Positions 38,065 to 47,799 are shown, numbered from the stretch's first letter. The stretch: DNA of 64,000 bases from Streptococcus sanguinis SK49 (GCF_000212815.1 NZ_GL890985.1:209621-273620); one strand, 5' to 3'. Notes: generated by a model from the letters alone, not told the origin. Translations and numbers: made by a program.

Positions 38065-39473
38065 GAGTATTAAAAAATTATTTATACAATCTATCTTATC
38101 AGTTGCTAGTAATTGTTTTACCAGTCATTACTACGCCTTATATCACTCGAGTTTTTTCATCTAGCGCCTTAGGTTCCTACGGATACTACAACTCAATAGT
38201 GACCTATTTTATACTTTTAGCAACACTTGGCGTGGCTAATTATGGAACCAAGGAGATCTCAGGACATCGCAAAGAGGTTCAGAAGACCTTCTGGGGAATC
38301 TATAGTTTGCAGGTTTTGGCGACTTGTTTGGCGCTTGTTCTTTATATTGCTGTGTGCCTAATCATTCCATCCATGAATAATCTGATAGCCTATATTTTGG
38401 GATTCAGTTTACTTTCTAGAGGTCTAGATATTTCCTGGCTTTTTCAAGGGATGGAAGACTTTAAAAAAATCACGGTTCGGAATACAGCTGTTAAACTCCT
38501 AGGAGTTGCTTCTATTTTTATCTTTGTAAAAAAACCTTCTGATTTATATCTGTATATTGTACTGCTGGTTGGCTATGACTTGCTGGGACAATTGAGCATG
38601 TGGCTTCCAGCTAGAGAACATATAGGCAGACCTCATCTAGACATAGTTTATGCTAAGCAGCATATTAAACCGGTTATTTTATTGTTTTTACCCCAGATTG
38701 CTATTTCACTTTATATCACTTTAGATAGGACCATGTTAGGTGCCTTGTCTTCGACAACAGATGTAGGGATTTATGATCAGGCTCTCAAGTTTTTAAATAT
38801 TTTGTTGACGATTGTGACTTCCCTAGGGAGTGTCATGTTACCGAGAGTATCCAATCTTCTGTCATCAGGTAATCAAAAAGCAGTTAATAAGTTGCATGAA
38901 ATGTCCTTCTTGGTCTATAATTTAGTAATATTTCCGATGGTTGCTGGTATTTTGATTGTTAACAAAGATTTTGTCAATTTTTTCTTGGGCAAAGACTTCC
39001 AAGATGCACGCTATGCAATTGCTATTATGGTCTTTAGAATGTTCTTTATTGGCTGGACTAATATCATGGGGATTCAGATTCTGATTCCTCATAATAAGAA
39101 TCGTGAGTTCATGTTATCTACGACCATTCCGGCTTTCTTTAGTGTAGGATTGAATATCTTATTGATTCCATCTCTAGGTTATATCGGTGCATCTATCGTT
39201 TCGTTAGCCACTGAAGGTTTGGTCTGGTTGATTCAGCTTTATTTCACTCGATCTTATTTGAAAGAGATAAAGATTCTTCCATCTATGTTGAAAATACTGG
39301 CTGCTTCCCTAGTCATGTACGGAATTTTGTATGTCATCCAGCCTTTGATTCACTTTCCTTCCGTTGTCAATGTATTGATTAGTGCGTTATTGGGATTATT
39401 AATCTATGCTGGATTAGTGTTAGCGTTGCGTGTCTTGAATGTTCAAGAATTGAAAAGTGTATTTAAGAAATAA
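38061..39473 (+). CDS. wzx: Repeat-unit flippase Wzx
   Basis: 470 aa with about 12-14 membrane helices, MATE/polysaccharide-transporter type. N-terminal LYNLSYQLLVIVLPVITTPYI motif is typical of Wzx. Start is GTG at 38061 overlapping the wzy stop by 4 bases. It would carry the lipid-linked hexasaccharide across the membrane to Wzy. Confidence 0.92.
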   Translation: MRVLKNYLYNLSYQLLVIVLPVITTPYITRVFSSSALGSYGYYNSIVTYFILLATLGVANYGTKEISGHRKEVQKTFWGIYSLQVLATCLALVLYIAVCLIIPSMNNLIAYILGFSLLSRGLDISWLFQGMEDFKKITVRNTAVKLLGVASIFIFVKKPSDLYLYIVLLVGYDLLGQLSMWLPAREHIGRPHLDIVYAKQHIKPVILLFLPQIAISLYITLDRTMLGALSSTTDVGIYDQALKFLNILLTIVTSLGSVMLPRVSNLLSSGNQKAVNKLHEMSFLVYNLVIFPMVAGILIVNKDFVNFFLGKDFQDARYAIAIMVFRMFFIGWTNIMGIQILIPHNKNREFMLSTTIPAFFSVGLNILLIPSLGYIGASIVSLATEGLVWLIQLYFTRSYLKEIKILPSMLKILAASLVMYGILYVIQPLIHFPSVVNVLISALLGLLIYAGLVLALRVLNVQELKSVFKK

Positions 39474-39482
39474 GGATATGTT

Positions 39483-40586
39483 ATGTATGATTATTTAATT
39501 GTTGGTGCGGGACTTTCAGGAGCTATTTTTGCTCATGAAGCTACGAAGCGCGGCAAAACTGTTAAGGTGATTGATAAAAGAGACCATATTGGCGGGAATA
39601 TCTACTGTGAAAATGTTGAGGGAATTAATGTCCATAAATATGGAGCCCATATTTTTCATACATCTAACAAGGAAGTTTGGGATTATGTGAATCAATTTGC
39701 TGAATTTAACAACTATATCAATTCACCTCTAGCCAATTATCAAGGTCAGCTTTATAATCTTCCTTTCAATATGAATACCTTTTATGGCTTGTGGGGGACT
39801 AAAACGCCACAAGAAGTCAAGGATAAGATTGCAGAGCAGACAACCCATATGCAAGATGTTGAACCCAAAAATTTGGAAGAACAAGCTATTAAGCTGATTG
39901 GAACGGATGTATATGAGAAGCTAATCAAAGGCTACACAGAAAAGCAGTGGGGGCGTTCAGCGACAGATTTACCACCTTTTATCATCAAGCGTCTACCTGT
40001 ACGTCTGACTTATGACAACAATTATTTTAATGACCGTTATCAAGGGATTCCAATTGGCGGGTATAATGTAATAGTTGAAAAATTATTAGAGGGTATTGAA
40101 CTGGAGCTTGGTACGGATTTCTTTGAAGATCGTGAGAGATGGGAAGCGTCAGCTCAAAAGATTGTCTTTACTGGAATGATTGATCAGTATTTTGATTACA
40201 AATTTGGTGAGTTAGAGTATCGTAGTTTGTGTTTTGAACATGAAGTTTTAGACGAAGCGAACTATCAAGGAAACGCTGTCATCAACTATACTGAACGTAC
40301 TATTCCTTATACACGTATCATTGAGCACAAGCATTTTGAGTTTGGGACTCAGGAGAAGACGGTCATCACTCGGGAATATCCAGCGGATTGGAAAAGGGGA
40401 GACGAGCCTTATTACCCAATAAATGATCAGAAAAATAACGAAGTCTATGCGCAATATTTGGCAGAATCTAAGAAGAACGATAGAGTTATCTTTTGTGGGC
40501 GCTTGGCAGATTATAAATACTACGATATGCACGTAACCATAGAGCGTGCACTGGATGTTGTTAAAGAGGAATTGGGAAATTTTTAG
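39483..40586 (+). CDS. glf: UDP-galactopyranose mutase
   Basis: FAD enzyme converting UDP-Galp to UDP-Galf. 367 aa. Dinucleotide site YLIVGAGLSGAIFAHEA at 4-20, then KRDHIGGNIY, YGAHIFHTSN, and the EYPADWKRGDEPYYPI region near 300. Its presence shows the polymer contains galactofuranose, probably added by the next gene's product. ATG follows AAGGATATGTT. Confidence 0.97.
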   Translation: MYDYLIVGAGLSGAIFAHEATKRGKTVKVIDKRDHIGGNIYCENVEGINVHKYGAHIFHTSNKEVWDYVNQFAEFNNYINSPLANYQGQLYNLPFNMNTFYGLWGTKTPQEVKDKIAEQTTHMQDVEPKNLEEQAIKLIGTDVYEKLIKGYTEKQWGRSATDLPPFIIKRLPVRLTYDNNYFNDRYQGIPIGGYNVIVEKLLEGIELELGTDFFEDRERWEASAQKIVFTGMIDQYFDYKFGELEYRSLCFEHEVLDEANYQGNAVINYTERTIPYTRIIEHKHFEFGTQEKTVITREYPADWKRGDEPYYPINDQKNNEVYAQYLAESKKNDRVIFCGRLADYKYYDMHVTIERALDVVKEELGNF

Positions 40587-40611
40587 GAATAATGGGAGAT
40601 AAAGAGGACAA

Positions 40612-41667
40612 ATGGTCAAGTATTATCTAAAAGATTCATTTCTGCATAATGAGCATAAAAAAAATGCGGGAAATAAGGCGCGAGACGATGCGGAAGCAAT
40701 CCTAATATCAGCAGGGTATAGGGGGCTAGCTCTTCGAGTAGAAAATTGGTACGAAATGAATTTTTTAAAGGCTCAGGAGCACAAATATCGTGCGATGAAA
40801 GCTGCTTTCGATCAGTTAGGTGATGGGGATGAATTACTAATTCAGTTTCCCATTATCCATCATACGTTTTTCATTTCTTCATTGATAAAGCGAGCACAAA
40901 AAAGGGGTGTAAAACTATATCTATTAATCCATGATGTGGAGACTTTGAGAAATTCGGCAGCATCTACAGTTAAGTTCCGTCATAAGTTAAGGAATTATTT
41001 TCAAGAAAAAAAGACCTTTCGACTTGTAAATGGTATAATAGTTCATAATGATACTATGAAGAAAGTTTTGTTCGAGCAAGGTGTACCGATGGAACAAATG
41101 ATTAGCTTAGAAATTTTTGATTATTTGACTCCAGATTTTGATAAGAAGACAATGCCTCAAAAAGATTTTCCTATTATGGTTGCTGGTAATTTGACGCCTA
41201 GTAAAGCGGGATATTTATACGCTTTGCCGGATAAACCTTCGTTTAATCTTTATGGAGTTGGATTTGATGAAAGTCGTTCTTCGAAGAATACGAGTTACTT
41301 TGGATCTTTTATGCCAGATGAGCTCCTTTCAGCACTAGTTGGAAGTTTTGGGTTAGTTTGGGATGGCGATAGCGCAGAAACTTGCCAAGGCACATATGGG
41401 AATTACCTACGTTTTAATAATTCCCACAAAGCTTCTTTGTATTTGGCAGCAGGATTTCCTGTAGTGGTATGGAAAGAGTCGGCTCTAGCTCATTTTATGT
41501 TAAAACAGAAATGTGGTATTGCAGTTTCTTCTCTCTATGATCTAGAAACAGAACTAAGCAACTTAACAGAGGAAGAATACAACGAATTGGTAAGAAATGC
41601 TCGAAGGATTGGCAGCCAACTTCAGGAAGGGAAATATCTGCTAACTGCACTAGCAAAATTAAAATGA
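40612..41667 (+). CDS. Gtf3/galactofuranosyltransferase-like glycosyltransferase
   Basis: 351-aa cytoplasmic enzyme of the Gtf3-like GT-B group: QFPIIHHTFFISSLIKRAQKRG, LLIHDVETLR, then GLVWDGDSAETCQGTYGNYL and FNNSHKASLYLAAGFPVVVW with a closing ARRIG. Relatives include beta1-6 galactofuranosyltransferases. Placement right after glf supports Galf transfer (WefE/WefF role in RPS). Linkage not provable here. Weak ribosome site GATAAAGAGG. Confidence 0.8.
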   Translation: MVKYYLKDSFLHNEHKKNAGNKARDDAEAILISAGYRGLALRVENWYEMNFLKAQEHKYRAMKAAFDQLGDGDELLIQFPIIHHTFFISSLIKRAQKRGVKLYLLIHDVETLRNSAASTVKFRHKLRNYFQEKKTFRLVNGIIVHNDTMKKVLFEQGVPMEQMISLEIFDYLTPDFDKKTMPQKDFPIMVAGNLTPSKAGYLYALPDKPSFNLYGVGFDESRSSKNTSYFGSFMPDELLSALVGSFGLVWDGDSAETCQGTYGNYLRFNNSHKASLYLAAGFPVVVWKESALAHFMLKQKCGIAVSSLYDLETELSNLTEEEYNELVRNARRIGSQLQEGKYLLTALAKLK

Positions 41668-41696
41668 ATTTTAGGGTTTACGAGGAGGGATGACTC

Positions 41697-42713
41697 ATGA
41701 AAAGAATTTTAGTTACAGGAGGAGCGGGCTATATAGGAAGCCACACGGTGGTTGAGTTAATAGCAGCAGGCTATGAAGCCATTATTGTCGATAACTTTTC
41801 AAATAGCTCTGTAGAAGTATTGGATAGGTTGAAAACTATCACAGGAGTAGAGGTTCCGTTTTACAAGGGTTCTATTTCGGATAAAGATTTTATGAATCGG
41901 GTTTTTGAAGAGAATCAAATTGATGCAGTAATCCATTTTGCAGCATACAAAGCTGTAGGGGAATCAGTGCAAGAACCACTAAAATATTATAAGAATAATG
42001 TATGTGGGACCATCTCTTTGCTTGATGTTATGAAGTTGCACAAAGTGGAACATATTATCTTTAGTTCAAGTGCTACTGTCTATGGTATGAATAATATTTC
42101 ACCATTGACAGAAGATTTATCTACTTCAGCGACCAATCCATATGGTTATACCAAGCTGATGATGGAGCAGATTTTGACGGATGTTGCTCTTGCAAATTCA
42201 GATTGGTCTGTAACCAATCTTCGTTACTTCAATCCAATTGGTGCTCACGAGTCTGGTATGATTGGTGAGGCCCCAAATGGAATTCCTAATAATCTCATGC
42301 CTTATATTACTCAGGTTGCGGTCGGTAAATTACAAGAGCTTAGCGTTTTCGGAAATGATTATGATACGCACGACGGTACAGGAGTGCGGGATTATATCCA
42401 TGTAGTCGACTTAGCCAAGGGTCATGTTTTGGCTTTGAAACATAATTTAGAAAACAAAGGAGTTGCTGTCTTCAATCTTGGTACAGGGATTGGTTATAGT
42501 GTACTGGATATGGTTAAAGCCTTTGAAAATGTCAATGGAGTGAAAGTTCCTTATGCTATCAAGGAGAGACGGCCTGGAGATGTGGCGACTTGCTATGCCG
42601 ATGCAAGTAAAGCGAATGACATTTTGGGCTGGAAAGCTGAGAAAACTCTCCAAGATATGATGCGAGATTCTTGGAGATGGCAAAGCTCAAATCCTAATGG
42701 CTATGAAAGCTAA
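41697..42713 (+). CDS. galE: UDP-glucose 4-epimerase
   Basis: 338-aa SDR epimerase. NAD site TGGAGYIGSHT at 7-17, catalytic SSSATVYG near 123 and YGYTK (Tyr149-x3-Lys type), then TGVRDYIHVVDLAKGH. Makes UDP-Gal, and UDP-GalNAc if the active site accepts it; RPS type (Gal versus GalNAc) depends on that. ATG follows GAGGAGGG. Last gene of the polysaccharide operon. Confidence 0.96.
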   Translation: MKRILVTGGAGYIGSHTVVELIAAGYEAIIVDNFSNSSVEVLDRLKTITGVEVPFYKGSISDKDFMNRVFEENQIDAVIHFAAYKAVGESVQEPLKYYKNNVCGTISLLDVMKLHKVEHIIFSSSATVYGMNNISPLTEDLSTSATNPYGYTKLMMEQILTDVALANSDWSVTNLRYFNPIGAHESGMIGEAPNGIPNNLMPYITQVAVGKLQELSVFGNDYDTHDGTGVRDYIHVVDLAKGHVLALKHNLENKGVAVFNLGTGIGYSVLDMVKAFENVNGVKVPYAIKERRPGDVATCYADASKANDILGWKAEKTLQDMMRDSWRWQSSNPNGYES

Positions 42714-42736
42714 CATAGAATATCAGTCAGGTGAAT

Positions 42737-42769
42737 AAAACTCTTTTGTAATAGTGCAGAAGAGTTTTT
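42737..42769 (+). terminator. Polysaccharide operon terminator
   Basis: AAAACTCTT (42737-42745) pairs with AAGAGTTTT (42760-42768), T-rich after. Confidence 0.85.
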
Positions 42770-42882
42770 CTATATAAGAGCTGTCTTCTCCTACAGATGC
42801 AAAACTTTTTAAAGAATGTCATCAATTGATATGTTTTTTAATGGGCGTGTAATCTGGTCTTGATGAGCTGTAATAATAAACA

Positions 42883-42891
42883 TGCTATAAT
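42883..42891 (+). promoter_or_regulatory. Promoter of acyltransferase, leaderless arrangement
   Basis: TGC-TATAAT (TATAAT 42886-42891) ends 6 bases before the ATG at 42898, so transcription should begin at or beside the start codon. Confidence 0.65.
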
Positions 42892-42897
42892 GTCTGC

Positions 42898-43872
42898 ATG
42901 AAGACTGAAAACACAACTTTGCACGCTTTTAAAGCCCTAGCTTGCTTTAGTATTGTTTCCTTACACTTTCTGCTGCCGGGGCAATTTGGCGTTTTTTATC
43001 AAATTGTGGCCCGCTTTGCAGTTCCCTTTTTCATGATGCTGTCGGGCTATTTTTCCTTTAATATTTCCAGGGATAAGGTCAAGTATCGTCTCAAGCAGAT
43101 GCTTCTTTTGACAGCTGCCAGTCTCCTATTTTACACGATTGTGCATTTTGTCAACCTAGTGCTGACCAGAGAGCTAACAGAAAAGATGGCATCTATTGAT
43201 CTATCTGATTTTGCGGACTTTTTCCTCTTTAACAGTCCCAGAGACTTGATTGGCTCGGCTGCTACACCGACTTGGTATTTGCTGGCTATTTCCTATATCT
43301 ACACGCTTTATTTGATTTTTTATAAGCATTTTCACCGCTTAACTAGCTTTGGTGTGTCCTTATTCTTGTTGGTCCTGGCCTTTTGTATCGAGTTCAATAC
43401 AGACAGCGAATTTTACTATCGTAACTTCCTGTTTATGGGCCTTCCGTTCTTTATTCTAGGCATGCAGTTTGCCAAGCATCGGGATCGGATTTTAGCCTAC
43501 GACTTGTCTTCTGTCAGGAAATGGGCGATTGGCTTGGGAATAGCAGGCTTGATTCTGCTTGAGTACTGTTTCATGGGTACGGAGTACGACCTCTATCCTA
43601 GCACCCTTTTGTCTTCCAGTGCAATTTTCCTCTATGCGGTCAGAAATGGGACCAATATTGATATTCCGATTTTGAATAATATCGCCAAGAGATATGCCAC
43701 CATGATTTATATCATTCATCCCTTCATTATCTTCATTTTCAGGTCGATAATGCCTCGGAATACTATTTATAGTTTTGGCTTTTTTATCATTTTCTTATTG
43801 TCTTACTTGCTGAGCATAGCTTTTCAGAAAGTTATCAGGCCCAGACTTATCAGTGCACTTCCGGCTCAGTGA
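42898..43872 (+). CDS. Acyltransferase-3 family membrane protein
   Basis: 324 aa with about ten membrane helices. N-terminal TLHAFKALACFSIVSLHF carries the family's conserved His and Arg/Lys-type loop; GYFSFNISRDKVKYRLKQM and a WYLLAISYIY segment follow. Such enzymes O-acetylate surface sugars. It lies just behind the polysaccharide operon but has its own promoter and no Shine-Dalgarno. No later Met is acceptable because the motif would be lost. Acceptor (polysaccharide, wall, or other) unknown. Confidence 0.85.
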   Translation: MKTENTTLHAFKALACFSIVSLHFLLPGQFGVFYQIVARFAVPFFMMLSGYFSFNISRDKVKYRLKQMLLLTAASLLFYTIVHFVNLVLTRELTEKMASIDLSDFADFFLFNSPRDLIGSAATPTWYLLAISYIYTLYLIFYKHFHRLTSFGVSLFLLVLAFCIEFNTDSEFYYRNFLFMGLPFFILGMQFAKHRDRILAYDLSSVRKWAIGLGIAGLILLEYCFMGTEYDLYPSTLLSSSAIFLYAVRNGTNIDIPILNNIAKRYATMIYIIHPFIIFIFRSIMPRNTIYSFGFFIIFLLSYLLSIAFQKVIRPRLISALPAQ

Positions 43873-43909
43873 TGTAAGTTATCATAGCTTATCCTCTTCA
43901 CTCCAAACT

Positions 43910-43937
43910 AAAAGCAACAGATCATACTGTTGCTTTT
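43910..43937. terminator. Bidirectional terminator
   Basis: AAAAGCAACAG (43910-43920) and CTGTTGCTTTT (43927-43937): perfect 11-bp stem serving both converging genes. Confidence 0.92.
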
Positions 43938-43943
43938 CTTGGT

Positions 43944-44819
43944 CTATCTTGGGTTTAGACTGCTCAATACTTTTTCAAAACTGTCAGAGCGGGCTTCGAT
44001 GGTTATTTTTTCTAGCGTAAAAGGGTGGGTGAAGGTCAGCCGATGGGCATGGAGCATAAGCCGCCCTTTGGGCTGCGGATGATAAAGGGGGTCACCGATA
44101 AGTGGGTGTCCGTGGTGAGCTAGATGAACACGGATCTGATGGGTGCGTCCAGTCTTGAGTTGGCATTTGACCAAGGCAGCCTGCCCAAATTGCTTGAGTC
44201 GAGTCACATGGGTCTCTGCATAGAGTCCTTTTCGGGGGTCAACCAGCCGTTTCCTGCGGTCATGGCGGTCGCGGCCAATCTTGTCTTTATAGATAAGCTT
44301 TTTGCTTGGGAACTTGCCTTGGACCAGAGCCCAATATTCGCGGCTGATTTCTCGCTTTTCCAGCAGCCGATTGAGGATGGGCAGGACAAAGGGATTCTTG
44401 GCAAAGAGGACAGCACCGCTGGTTTCTTTATCTAGCCGGTGAACGACATAGCAGGTCTCGCCAACATAGGTAGAAACATGATTAAGAAGGGCTAGCTCTG
44501 TTGGTTCATTAGCGTGGGTTTTCATACCCTCGGGTTTATTGACGATAATGAGGTGCTGGTCCTGATAGAGCTCCTCTACGAGTTCGCCATTTCCAAACAA
44601 GATTGTCTTTTGAGGATAATCCTCTTCATCAAATATCAGGCAGACATCATCTCCGGGGTTGACTACAGTCTGCCAGTTGATAGCTAGACCGTTGACGGAC
44701 ACGTGCTTTTTGGTCCGCAGAAAGTGCCGAATTTTTCGTGGAATGAGAAATTGTTCTTCCAGCAGCTCTTTGACTGTCATAGCAGGCAGTCCATCTGGGA
44801 TAGTCAGTGTAAATTTCAT
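43944..44819 (-). CDS. RluA-family 23S/tRNA pseudouridine synthase
   Basis: 291 aa. An N-terminal S4-like segment (FLIPRKIRHFLRTKKHVSVNG) precedes the catalytic domain with HRLDKETSGAVLFAKN (catalytic Asp) near 125-140 and KTGRTHQIRVHLAHHGHPLIGD near 225. RluC/RluD-type enzymes modify 23S rRNA, but the exact target of this paralogue is unclear. Reads opposite to its neighbours; the pbp2a gene diverges from it. No clear ribosome site. Confidence 0.92.
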   Translation of the reverse strand: MKFTLTIPDGLPAMTVKELLEEQFLIPRKIRHFLRTKKHVSVNGLAINWQTVVNPGDDVCLIFDEEDYPQKTILFGNGELVEELYQDQHLIIVNKPEGMKTHANEPTELALLNHVSTYVGETCYVVHRLDKETSGAVLFAKNPFVLPILNRLLEKREISREYWALVQGKFPSKKLIYKDKIGRDRHDRRKRLVDPRKGLYAETHVTRLKQFGQAALVKCQLKTGRTHQIRVHLAHHGHPLIGDPLYHPQPKGRLMLHAHRLTFTHPFTLEKITIEARSDSFEKVLSSLNPR

Positions 44820-44959
44820 ACATTTATTGTAGCAGAAAGCCTGCTGTTTGGAAACAGCTAGTGTCGGGTAAGACTTGCTGCAGAGGCTTTTAAACGGCTA
44901 TTTAATATACCCTTTTTCTTAAAAATAACTAAAAATCAGACAGGAAATAGGGTACTTTC

Positions 44960-44988
44960 TTGTCTGCACCTAAATAAGGTGATAAAAT
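44960..44988 (+). promoter_or_regulatory. pbp2a promoter
   Basis: TTGTCT (44960-44965), 17 bases, TAAAAT (44983-44988). The ATG is only 7 bases below the -10, so the transcript would be nearly leaderless. Confidence 0.55.
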
Positions 44989-44995
44989 AAGGTTT

Positions 44996-47224
44996 ATGAA
45001 GAATTTAAAAGATTTGTTTGAAAAATTAGTAGATTATTTTACTATACAGAAACCTCAAAAAGAAGCAGCAGAGGAGGTAGAACTGACAGAAGAGCAGGCT
45101 AAGTCTGGTCTCAGCCGTTCGGGTAAGACAAAAAAGAAACCTCTCTCTCAGCACCCTATCCGCCGTTTTTGGCGCCGGTTTCATCTGACCAAGATATTCC
45201 TGATTCTCGGCTTGACCTTTGGTCTGGTGGTCGGCGGCTATCTCTTTTATGTGGCTAAGACGACCAATGTCAAGGATTTGCAGAATGCCCTTAAAGCTAC
45301 CACGCTCATCTTTGACAAGGATGGTAATGAAGCAGGAAGTCTGTCTGGTCAGAAAGGGACTTATGTCGAGCTTACTGAGATTAGTCAAGACCTGCAGAAT
45401 GCTGTCATCGCGACAGAGGACCGGACTTTCTATGAGAATGGCGGGATTAACTACAGTCGTTTTATCCTAGCTATCCTGACAGCCGGTCGCTCGGGTGGGG
45501 GTTCTACCATCACCCAGCAGTTGGCCAAAAATGCCTATCTGTCTCAGGACCAGACCATCGAGCGGAAGGCCAAGGAATTTTTCCTGGCTCTGGAAATCAA
45601 TAAGAAATACAGCAAGCAGGAAATCCTGACCATGTACCTCAATAATTCCTATTTTGGGAATGGGGTCTGGGGTGTGGAGGATGCCTCTAAGAAATATTTC
45701 GGAGTTTCGGCTAGTCAGCTCAGTCTGGACCAGTCGGCTGTTCTGGCTGGTATGCTCAAGGGACCAGAGATTTACAATCCGCTGTATTCAGTTGAAAATG
45801 CGACCAATCGCCGTAATACGGTGCTGCAAAATATGGTTGCTGCAGGCTTTATTGATCAGGGGACGGCCAATCAGGCTGCCGCTGTAGGAATCGGTAGCCA
45901 GCTGGTTGATGCGTATGCCGGTAAGTCAGAAGACTATCGCTATCCATCCTATTTCGATGCGGTTATCAATGAAGCGGTGAATGACTACGGCTTGACAGAA
46001 GAAGAGATTGTTAATAATGGCTATCGCATTTATACTGAATTGGATCAGAACTACCAAGCCAGCATGCAGGTTATTTACAGCAATGTCTCTCTCTTTCCTG
46101 TAGCAGAAGATGGTACTATGGCTGAGTCGGGCAGTGTTGCCTTGGATCCAAAAACCGGCGGTGTGCGGGCACTAGTAGGGCGAGTCAATAGTGCAGAAGG
46201 TTCGACCTTCAGAAGCTTTAACTATGCAACCCAGTCTTCCCGCAGCCCCGGCTCTACTATCAAGCCTTTGGTTGCTTACAGTCCAGCCGTTGCTGCTGGT
46301 TGGCCGACAGATAAGGAGCTGGATAATACCAGAACCACCTTTGGCGACTATACCATCAACAATTACGGCAATATCCAAAGCTCCCCTAAAGTTCCAATGT
46401 ATCAAGCCTTGGCAGAATCTCTGAACATTCCGGCTGTTTCAACTGTAGACGAGTTAGGCATTAACAAAGCCTTTGAGTACGGGAAAAAGTTTGGTCTGAA
46501 TATGGACAAGGTTGATAAGACCTTGGGCGTGGCTCTAGGAAGCGGAGTTACAACCAATCCAATGCAGATGGCGCAGGCATATTCAGTCTTTGCCAATGGC
46601 GGTGTGATGAATGATGCCCATCTCATTACAAAAATTGAAAATGCCAGCGGTCAAGTTGTCAAGACCCATCGCCAAACTTCTACCCGGGTTCTCAATAGCT
46701 CAACGACTGACAAGATGAACAGCATGATGCTGGGGACTTTCTCGAACGGTACAGGTATTTATGCAGCTCCATATGGCTATACTATGGCTGGTAAGACCGG
46801 TACGACTGAAACGGACTTTAACCCAGATCTATCTGGTGACCAATGGGTTATTGGTTATACGCCGGATGTGGTTATCAGCCAGTGGCTAGGCTTTCCAAAA
46901 ACTGATGAGACCCACTATCTGACTGGGACCAGTGCGAATGAAGCATCGGCGGTTTTCCGAAATGTTGCCAATAGCATCCTGCCATATACAGAAGGAACTT
47001 CCTTTGAAGGAGAAAAGAATGCCTATGCTGCCAACGGTATTGCCCCTGTGGACACCTATGGTACAGAGGAAACGGGTACTACAACTGAAAACAAAGACTT
47101 CCTGCAGGATGTTCAGGACCGAGCTCAAAATCTGGTGGATGAAGCCAAGAAAGCCATTGATGACACTGGTATTCCTGAGAAAGCGAAAAACCTCTGGGAT
47201 ACTGTTACCAGTTGGTTTCAATAG
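44996..47224 (+). CDS. pbp2a: Class A penicillin-binding protein PBP2a
   Basis: Bifunctional peptidoglycan synthase of 742 aa. Cytoplasmic tail with basic [14 protein letters not shown], one membrane helix (about 66-87). GT51 glycosyltransferase: [37 protein letters not shown]. Transpeptidase: STIK active serine in [17 protein letters not shown] (LAESLNIPA), KTG (MAGKTGTTE). The C-terminal tail is Asp/Glu/Lys-rich with a helix. Close to pneumococcal PBP2a throughout. rpmG and secE follow in the same direction, as in pneumococcus. Confidence 0.96.
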   Translation: MKNLKDLFEKLVDYFTIQKPQKEAAEEVELTEEQAKSGLSRSGKTKKKPLSQHPIRRFWRRFHLTKIFLILGLTFGLVVGGYLFYVAKTTNVKDLQNALKATTLIFDKDGNEAGSLSGQKGTYVELTEISQDLQNAVIATEDRTFYENGGINYSRFILAILTAGRSGGGSTITQQLAKNAYLSQDQTIERKAKEFFLALEINKKYSKQEILTMYLNNSYFGNGVWGVEDASKKYFGVSASQLSLDQSAVLAGMLKGPEIYNPLYSVENATNRRNTVLQNMVAAGFIDQGTANQAAAVGIGSQLVDAYAGKSEDYRYPSYFDAVINEAVNDYGLTEEEIVNNGYRIYTELDQNYQASMQVIYSNVSLFPVAEDGTMAESGSVALDPKTGGVRALVGRVNSAEGSTFRSFNYATQSSRSPGSTIKPLVAYSPAVAAGWPTDKELDNTRTTFGDYTINNYGNIQSSPKVPMYQALAESLNIPAVSTVDELGINKAFEYGKKFGLNMDKVDKTLGVALGSGVTTNPMQMAQAYSVFANGGVMNDAHLITKIENASGQVVKTHRQTSTRVLNSSTTDKMNSMMLGTFSNGTGIYAAPYGYTMAGKTGTTETDFNPDLSGDQWVIGYTPDVVISQWLGFPKTDETHYLTGTSANEASAVFRNVANSILPYTEGTSFEGEKNAYAANGIAPVDTYGTEETGTTTENKDFLQDVQDRAQNLVDEAKKAIDDTGIPEKAKNLWDTVTSWFQ

Positions 47225-47292
47225 GATTTAAAAGAGCTGAACGGCTTGTCAAAAGCATAGAATCCTGCTATAATAAGAAAGATGGAGGCGTT

Positions 47293-47445
47293 ATGGCATT
47301 AAAAAAGGCGAGTCTAGCGTGTACAGTCTGTGGTTCTAGGAACTACTCGGTTAAGCTCAGTAGCACTCCAAAACCAACGCGTTTAGAAGTTAATAAATTT
47401 TGTAAACATTGCAGTAAATACACCCTGCATAAAGAAACTAGATAG
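47293..47445 (+). CDS. rpmG: 50S ribosomal protein L33
   Basis: 50 aa from ATG 47293 ([10 protein letters not shown]), with GATGGAGG upstream. Zinc-binding type: CTVC and CKHC pairs are both present, so this is the Cys-plus L33 paralogue; bacteria often keep a Cys-minus copy elsewhere. An extended -10-like TGCTATAAT (47269-47274) just upstream suggests its own promoter for rpmG-secE. Confidence 0.95.
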   Translation: MALKKASLACTVCGSRNYSVKLSSTPKPTRLEVNKFCKHCSKYTLHKETR

Positions 47446-47454
47446 GAGATTGTT

Positions 47455-47634
47455 GTGAAATTCTTTAAAGATGTTTTTAAATTATTGAAAGATACAACTT
47501 GGCCTACCCGAAAAGAAAGATGGACAGATTTTATCTCTGTCATGGAATATACTGCATTCTTTGTAGTAATCATCTATATCTTTGACAAAGTGGTGGCAAG
47601 CGGTCTTTTCCAGATTCTGAAAATTTTCTCTTAA
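47455..47634 (+). CDS. secE: Preprotein translocase subunit SecE
   Basis: 59-aa single-helix subunit that clamps SecY. GTG start at 47455 follows ATAGGAGAT; too small to stand out by length. KLLKDTTWPTRKERWTDF is the conserved amphipathic motif, followed by the membrane helix (about 31-50). secY is at 57689-58996. In most streptococci nusG follows secE; here a terminator and the S10 leader do. Confidence 0.94.
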   Translation: MKFFKDVFKLLKDTTWPTRKERWTDFISVMEYTAFFVVIIYIFDKVVASGLFQILKIFS

Positions 47635-47680
47635 TGATTTAAGTAGAAATAAAAAACTACAATAGTCATATCATTCAAAG

Positions 47681-47717
47681 TCCTATCTATTGAGAGTAGA
47701 TTGGGCTTTTTTCTTTA
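47681..47717 (+). terminator. Terminator after secE
   Basis: AAAGTCCTATCTA can pair with TAGATTGGGCTTT (two imperfect positions), followed by T run. Confidence 0.8.
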
Positions 47718-47761
47718 ATTGAACGAGAAATAAAAAAGTTATAAAAAATTACACAAATCCC

Positions 47762-47790
47762 TTGCAATGACTGGTTCTTTGTGTTAAGAT
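47762..47790 (+). promoter_or_regulatory. S10 operon promoter
   Basis: TTGCAA (47762-47767), 17 bases, TAAGAT (47785-47790) with extended TGT. Main promoter of the ribosomal operon. Confidence 0.8.
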
Positions 47791-47799
47791 ACTATGGTG

